Source: Aquarana catesbeiana
Lineage: Eukaryota; Chordata; Amphibia; Anura; Ranidae
NCBI RefSeq assembly: GCF_042186555.1
Contig: NC_133328.1
Coordinates: 61,374,074-61,438,073 of the forward strand
Length of the DNA stretch: 64,000 bases
Reading direction: 5' to 3'
Part shown: in pieces, positions 57,907 to 64,000 of the stretch
Numbering within the stretch: position 1 is the first letter of the stretch
How the letters are laid out: every line of letters starts with the position of its first letter
Translations under genes and position numbers: made by a program
Notes under the pieces: generated by a model
What the model was told of the DNA's origin: nothing
Seen by the model: only the letters and a program-made list of their open reading frames with translations
Databases searched by the model: none

Positions 57907-59870
57907 CTGGAAAAGAAAATAGGGAAATTGGCGCTGCCTTACTCAAATAAATTTTCCCAAATCTTACTAGTAATGAATAAGTGTGTAAAACAAAAAAGGT
58001 TACAAGTATTAAGTAAGTGTGTAAAATAAAAATGGGGGTACTTTTGTGAGTGACTTCCCCTACATTTGTGCTATAATTTATAAATACGTGAAAAATATAT
58101 ATTTTATTAAAAGTAAACGTGCGACTCCTCTGTGTGACTTAAATAAATATCATGATGTGTAAATATGATTAAAATGTGCTCCACCTCTATTCCAACGTAT
58201 CAAAAAATGTCAATCATTAACTTACTATAGTATTAATGCCACAAAATCAAGGGTTAACATTAACCATGTAAGGGTCTCCTTATATCCCTTATAAATGTGG
58301 TACCAAAAAGTGCACTGTGCAAAAAATAGATTAAAGTGCATTAAACTTATATATATTAAATTACATAAAGCCTCAATTCATATGAGCAAACCCATGAGGG
58401 CATAAATCCAAACATTAATGTTCATATAAAAAGTACATCTGTGGACAATGAAAGTCCCTAAAATGAGTACCAAACCAGGGAAAAAACTCTTAATAAAGTC
58501 TATTTTGGAAGAAAAAATATTTAGGTACGTCAGGATCAATTATCATGCATTCCCAGCTGTCCAGGGGGTAGTAGTAAGTGACTCCTGTGCATATAGAAAC
58601 TGGTGACTTCAAGTGCTCCCCCCCGTGCTCCCCCACTCACCGGACTCCGTCACCCTCAAAGGGGTACTAAGCAAGAGAGTGGGTGCCTCAGGATGGCTGC
58701 TGTTGTGGGATGTCCCTCTACCGCTCTGCTTGTTCGTTCATAGATCCCTCCTTATGTGCTGGTAATGAGGTTCCCCTTATCCGGATCTGGATGTATTCAC
58801 TATTTACCACCTCCGTGCTGTTAAAGACTCCCTCAATGAAGCTGGGTCAAACAGGTCCAGAGCAGATGCCTTCCAAGGCCACCTTGGACGGCAGGTGGCC
58901 TTGGACGGCATCTGCTCTGGACCTGTTTGACCCAGCTTCATTGAGGGAGTCTTTAACAGCACGGAGGTGGTAAATAGTGAATACATCCAGATCCGGATAA
59001 GGGGAACCTCATTACCAGCACATAAGGAGGGATCTATGAACGAACAAGCAGAGCGGTAGAGGGACATCCCACAACAGCAGCCATCCTGAGGCACCCACTC
59101 TCTTGCTTAGTACCCCTTTGAGGGTGACGGAGTCCGGTGAGTGGGGGAGCACGGGGGGGAGCACTTGAAGTCACCAGTTTCTATATGCACAGGAGTCACT
59201 TACTACTACCCCCTGGACAGCTGGGAATGCATGATAATTGATCCTGACGTACCTAAATATTTTTTCTTCCAAAATAGACTTTATTAAGAGTTTTTTCCCT
59301 GGTTTGGTACTCATTTTAGGGACTTTCATTGTCCACAGATGTACTTTTTATATGAACATTAATGTTTGGATTTATGCCCTCATGGGTTTGCTCATATGAA
59401 TTGAGGCTTTATGTAATTTAATATATATAAGTTTAATGCACTTTAATCTATTTTTTGCACAGTGCACTTTTTGGTACCACATTTATAAGGGATATAAGGA
59501 GACCCTTACATGGTTAATGTTAACCCTTGATTTTGTGGCATTAATACTATAGTAAGTTAATGATTGACATTTTTTGATACGTTGGAATAGAGGTGGAGCA
59601 CATTTTAATCATATTTACACATCATGATATTTATTTAAGTCACACAGAGGAGTCGCACGTTTACTTTTAATAAAATATATATTTTTCACGTATTTATAAA
59701 TTATAGCACAAATGTAGGGGAAGTCACTCACAAAAGTACCCCCATTTTTATTTTACACACTTACTTAATACTTGTAACCTTTTTTGTTTTACACACTTAT
59801 TCATTACTAGTAAGATTTGGGAAAATTTATTTGAGTAAGGCAGCGCCAATTTCCCTATTTTCTTTTCCAG
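57907..59870. repeat. Near-perfect 1,964-bp palindrome in the APBB1IP intron
   Basis: Two arms of 978 bp (57907-58884 and 58893-59870) are reverse complements around an 8-base loop; one mismatch was noticed (58871) and no indel, since position sums stay at 117777 wherever checked. A 15-bp direct repeat GCTGCTGAGCCTGCA flanks the unit (57805-57819 and 59870-59884), like a target duplication; 87 bp (57820-57906) lie between the left copy and the palindrome. The 96-codon frames in each arm are mirror images with no known domain. Confidence 0.95.
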
Positions 59871-59884
59871 CTGCTGAGCCTGCA

Positions 59885-60900
59885 CCACCTCCACCAGTCA
59901 AGTGTACCTCTGTTACATCACTCCCAGTGACAGAATGGGGTCCCGCTGTGCACATAGTACGGGCCTCATGGGTACACAAATTAACTCCTTCGCTCCCGTA
60001 CCCATGTGACCAGGTCATAAATATTTGTGACAAGGGTTTCGTTCCAGTTTCTACTGGATAGGGAGGGAGCCAGGACAACAAACCCCTCATTACCAGAGGA
60101 CCTGTCGACGGTTGCTTGTTTCTTGAACTAGTACTTGGTTACTCTTGGCAACTACATTCCTCCTCCTTGCCTTACGAGTTAACCCTTTTGTAGTAGTGGA
60201 ACTTTATACCCCTTTGTGCTTTACAGACCCTGGTTCTTGGGATACGCCAGAACCAACATGCACCCCTTTTGAATAACTTCAGAAAAGGCCTAAAACAGTT
60301 GATGAGACTTTACTATGAAGTCTTTGGCATTACAGTTCAGTGTGAGCAGAGTTGATTTCCTAACCCTAACTACAACTGAATGGCTAGCCAGGCATACCTC
60401 TGCAAGGTAGTAGGCCACCTTGGGGCTTCCCATGCTTTGATGTCCTCCATAACCCCGGTGTCTCATCCACACGATTGAACAGCATTTCTTGTCCTGAGAG
60501 TTAACAGGAAGCCATGAAAGAGCCCTGAACACAGCCTTCTCCCATATTTATATTACTGGTGAGTAGGCTGGATCCAAAAAGCCTGGGAACTGAGCACACA
60601 CACTTAATTTTTCCCCCCTTCACCTGGTCCAGCTGCTAAATAACTAGCAATAAGCAGCCTGCCTGCATACAGGCCTCCAACAAGCTTACTTGCATATCTG
60701 TGTCTACAGAGGAGGGAAGGGAGAACACCATAAAGTTAGACTTAGACGATACAATGGTGAATGGTTAGGAAAATCCATCCAAGTCTATCAACTTTTCCCC
60801 CAGCAGGCTTCGCCAAAGATTGTCAGCAAGGGTCATAGAGATGCCTACAAATGTGAACATTCCTGAATCTGAACATTAAGGATGAACATTCCCTAGTATC
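59885..60900 (+). other. APBB1IP: Intron stretch, no feature recognised
   Basis: No repeat family or coding frame assigned. Confidence 0.5.
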
Positions 60901-61128
60901 TGTAGGCACATTTGGTTTAGATGATCACTTTGAATGCTAAGAAGAATTCAGACTAGCAACATTTCGTAGTGTTGTGGAATATTTGAAGAATGATACTTAT
61001 AATATGCTTTTGTCTGTAGGCACATTTGGTTTAGATGATCACTTTGAATGCTCAGACAAATTCAGACTAGTAACATTTCGTAGTCTTGTGGAATATTTGA
61101 AGAATGATACTTAAATTATCCTTTTTGA
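60901..61128 (+). repeat. 114-bp tandem duplication ending at the exon acceptor
   Basis: 60901-61014 and 61015-61128 are direct copies (TGTAGGCACATTTGGTTTAG…GAATGATACTTA), about 95% identical over the first 95 bases by eye. Both end in a pyrimidine-rich stretch; the second leads into the true acceptor GATTGCAG, the first into TGTCTGTAG (AG at 61018-61019). Confidence 0.93.
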
Positions 61129-61134
61129 TTGCAG

Positions 61135-61219
61135 AGTCTGGCTGTAGAAAGCCCTCCGCCCCCCACAACCACCAAGGCTGGTACAGATGGAAATGTTTTA
61201 TTTGGTTTTAAAGATTTTG
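61135..61219 (+). CDS. APBB1IP: APBB1IP (RIAM), second coding exon
   Basis: Read in phase 0 from the preceding exon, it gives SLAVESPPPPTTTKAG, then a stretch ending LFGFKDF plus one base. This follows the family pattern after the talin-binding helix: SLGVD, a proline-rich stretch, then a GFKDL-like motif. Acceptor TTTGATTGCAG ends at 61134, donor GTAAGT starts at 61220; 85 bases, so the next exon is entered in phase 1. Together the two exons give 52 residues and the first base of codon 53. The Ras-association and PH domains and the C-terminal proline-rich region must lie beyond the window. No stop or frameshift. Confidence 0.92.
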
Positions 61220-62264
61220 GTAAGTATTAGTTACTGATTATGGTACATCATGCTGGTAAACACATAGTGAGCCCAATAAAATTAATCTATCGGTTACATA
61301 CAGTACCGTACATCTTACATAGGATTATGTTCATACCTACAAACTGTTCACATTTTATTGAGTAATAAAATTGAATGTGTTTTCATGTCTAATTATATAA
61401 AAATAAGTTATAAAATGTCCACTATGGACTATTGTTCAGACTCAAATATGATAGTACCTTAGGGTTAGGGTTAGTGGTGTGTGTTGTATGGTGACTGCTG
61501 TTCACCCCAGAATTAGTCACAGACTGGTGTGTCTGTGCAGTACTAGCCAGCCCTGCAGCACAGTAGGGATACTCCATTGTGCAGTCTGCATTCACTGGGT
61601 GTCTGGGGGGCATTATTCAGAAAGCAACACATAAAACATGAGTGTCAACATCTGAGCCCTGAAGGAAAATAATCCATGTGCATAATCCCAACAATGCATG
61701 TTAAAAAAAAGTGAGTGAGGGCTTTTTGGCATCTCAGATGAATATCTGCTTAAAAGTAATAATAATAAACGTCTATTGTAACTGCCAGAAATTTTCTTTA
61801 AACAGGAACCTGTGCACGATACAAATATGGGAGCTGTCACTGCCGACTTTAGAGCTGTCCTTCTGACTTTGATGTGACTACTTCGTATTTAACTGACCTG
61901 GAACTTGCATGCTTTTACAAAAACCTGGAAAGTCTAAATTCCTGTCCTGCATATTTGTTTCAAGTTAGTGACTCATTGGAGTCAATTTATTAAAGCTAGA
62001 TTAGCAAAGTGAATGTCAACTTTTTTAAACATCCAATTGTGCAAGCAAAATCCTGGTTTTCTTTTGGTTTATCCATTGCTCATGATGAAGTATTCAAACT
62101 GAATACTACATTTCCTTATTAATTTTATAAAATTGTATAAAACAAATGAACATTCTTTACTTCTTTAGAAATTCAACTTAACTGTTAGTAAAGGTAGGGT
62201 TAGGATTACTGCCTGAACCTTTATGTTTATAAGTAATTTTTCTATTGGTAAGTATTATATCATT
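61220..62264 (+). other. APBB1IP: Start of the next APBB1IP intron
   Basis: No further exon could be recognised. TTAGGGTTAGGGTTAG at about 61459 is a short telomere-like phrase only. Confidence 0.6.
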
Positions 62265-62625
62265 AGAAAGAACTAAATGCAAAGCTCTTTTTTCCATTTC
62301 AGATAACATAAGGGAGGGTTATAACCCTGTCCATTTGTTTGCCATCTGTGTCCAATTAAGGAGATTTCCCTTTACCTCATGACCCATTGCCAAAAGAGGA
62401 AATGAGCGGAAATTCCTGGTTGACACCAAAACTAGTGTCCTCATTGGAAGTTTTACCCTCTACTCCTACTCCTGTTCTGAGGACAACCCAGGACTCTAGA
62501 TAATAACGGTAAAAAGGACAAATAGAGGGGGCAAATCTTCCTAGCAGAGACAGCAAAAAAACCTGATGGGTGTTCTAATTTCTCTCCATTCTATCCAAAA
62601 TCTTTTAAAAAGTTTTGCCTTTGGT
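62265..62625. repeat. Copy of the 'TTTTGGATAGAGTGG' repeat family
   Basis: GAAATTCCTGG…GTGTCCTCATTGGAAG and CTCTCCATTCTATCCAAAA are a reversed, decayed form of 28728-28985. Confidence 0.55.
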
Positions 62626-62724
62626 TATACTTTTAATGGCTAGGTTTCTGAATTTAGTTGTTAATCAGGGTTAATGGCTAGGTTAAGGGTTCATGTTGAG
62701 GTTAAAGGGTACAAAGTGATGTAT

Positions 62725-63027
62725 CGGGTCCCTTTCACATGAGCAGGCGGATGACTGATCCGTGTCCACGTAACTTATGCAGAGCGGACACAGACACAGC
62801 CCATTCTCTTCTATGGGCAGTCAGATGTAAATGGACTGTCTGTCCGTGCACAGAAGGGGAACAGACCCTCGTCTGTCTGTTTTTAGCAGATCAGATCGGA
62901 TTGGATGTAAGCAAGTGTAAACGGACACATGTCCATTTACACTCGCTGCTCCAAGGGGGTGAATGGAGAACCCGATCAGATCCGCCTGAAAAATGGATGA
63001 TTGGACCGCTAGTGTGAAAGGGGCCTT
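62725..63027. mobile_element. PIF/Harbinger-like MITE with CCCTTTCACATGAGC ends
   Basis: GGGTCCCTTTCACATGAGC at the left and GCTAGTGTGAAAGGGGCC at the right followed by TTA. Inner GTGTAAACGGACACATGTCC-type inverted phrases. Left target duplication not clear. Confidence 0.65.
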
Positions 63028-64000
63028 AATTTGTTGGGTATCATTAACTTTTAGCTGAGCTAACTATAAAGAGTACAAGACTTATCAAGGGCAGGATAAT
63101 GTGGCCACACATGGTCATATTGTAGAAGTAGTATGTACCTCATATGTATGTATATATATATAAAAAAGAGCCTTTAGCCCTACTTTAAAGAATATTTTTT
63201 TTGTTTCCTATTCTTCGTGCCATTATTGTGTAGAACCATGGGATTTTGTGTTCATACAAACAATTTTAGTTAACTCTAGACTCCAATTCTGCTGCACCCT
63301 TTTTTAATTTTTCAGTTACCTTTCCTGTAAGTTTTGGTATATAGACTGGAACTAAGGCACCCCTAGGCACTTATTATTAGATTATAGAGCTGGTTGCCTA
63401 ATAGGATGAGGATACGTCAGAAAAAATCACTATAGCACCACATGTCAAGCAAGTGTCATACCAGCCAGGACTAGGCGGTAACAAGAGTTGAGCCTCAGCA
63501 CACAGCCCAAGAAATTGAGTGTCAAATGCAGACATTGAACAAGACATCCAGGCTCTCACCAACAAGCTGAAAATATGCTACCATGGGCACTTGTAGTTTA
63601 GGGTATGATGCCTATTAAAGATCAAGTAGCGCCCATCTCTTCACCATTCCTCTAATTTGCTTGATGGATCATGATAAAAGAGAAACAAAGCCCTTGTAAG
63701 GTTCTCTTCCTGAATACAACCTAAATATCTCACCTTCTTTCATCCAGGGTTTGAAACATGAGACATATAACTCTGCCCAAGACAGTAGTGCCAGATTAGC
63801 TCACAATGCAATAATGAGCACTCTTGGTCTGATTTTTTGCTTTACTGGGATTTGTAGGGACATAACATACAGAGAAATGTCTGGTAGTTATACAAGCAAT
63901 ATTAAAAATACATTGAATTGTTTTTTTCTGAATACAATCTGGACTACATTTTGAACATCAGATTTATCAGAATAGCTGCAGTGCAAATTTTAACCTCTTG
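63028..64000 (+). other. APBB1IP: Intron stretch, no feature recognised
   Basis: A short TATATATATA run near 63149. No exon with splice signals matching RIAM residues after GFKDF was found. Confidence 0.5.

Noticed and set aside
58683..59094. Two 96-codon frames, mirror images
   Set aside because: Identity comes from the palindrome; the peptide has no recognisable family and the frame is short.
61455..61480. Interstitial telomere-like TTAGGG repeat
   Set aside because: Only about two and a half copies; expected by chance in a long window.
61220..64000. A third APBB1IP coding exon
   Set aside because: No stretch with acceptor and donor encodes the acidic, leucine-rich segment expected after GFKDF in the family.

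Overview
This window is vertebrate DNA, most likely from a frog of the ranid group. Two points support this. Two spliced coding exons match the N-terminus of APBB1IP (RIAM, the Rap1-GTP-interacting adaptor). The rest is dense in DNA-transposon, Tc1, CR1 and Penelope-type repeats of kinds I associate with ranid genomes; that species-level reading is recognition, not a search result. No bacterial, plasmid or CRISPR content is present. Most long open frames here are chance frames in repeats.

The only host gene I can support is APBB1IP, plus strand. Its first coding exon is 49750-49821 (start codon directly after a CAG acceptor, phase-0 donor) and its second is 61135-61219 (phase-1 donor), separated by an 11.3 kb intron. 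The third coding exon is not visible before 64000, and no non-coding first exon could be recognised upstream. So 1-49749 is 5' flank and/or first intron, and 61220-64000 is the start of the next intron.

Layout. 1-3.2 kb: a Penelope-like element (RT plus GIY-YIG ORF) with an inverted duplication at its truncated 5' end, then a 145-bp minisatellite. 5-7 kb: a hAT-type element and a 45-bp minisatellite. 7.7-15.5 kb: PIF/Harbinger-like and Tc1 pieces, and a hAT element nested in an older repeat with perfect 8-bp target duplications. 15.6-18.2 kb: an inverted-ended element split by a hAT. 19.3-22.6 kb: a Tc1 element broken by nested insertions. 23.6-28.7 kb, 41.4-43.9 kb and 51.3-54.2 kb: further nested repeats. 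46.2-49.7 kb: a dead CR1 LINE inserted in an older repeat that runs to within about 50 bp of the first coding exon. 57.9-59.9 kb: a nearly perfect 1,964-bp palindrome in the intron. 60.9-61.13 kb: a 114-bp tandem duplication ending at the acceptor of the second coding exon.

The most unusual recurrent signal is a hammerhead-ribozyme-like core (CUGANGA, short stem II, GAAAC..GU). It appears in at least seven repeat copies on both strands, usually followed by AATAAA, and several of these elements have inverted (foldback) ends. Penelope-like elements are known to carry small hammerheads, so I read these as eroded relics of one element class. Coordinates and pairings were worked out by eye.
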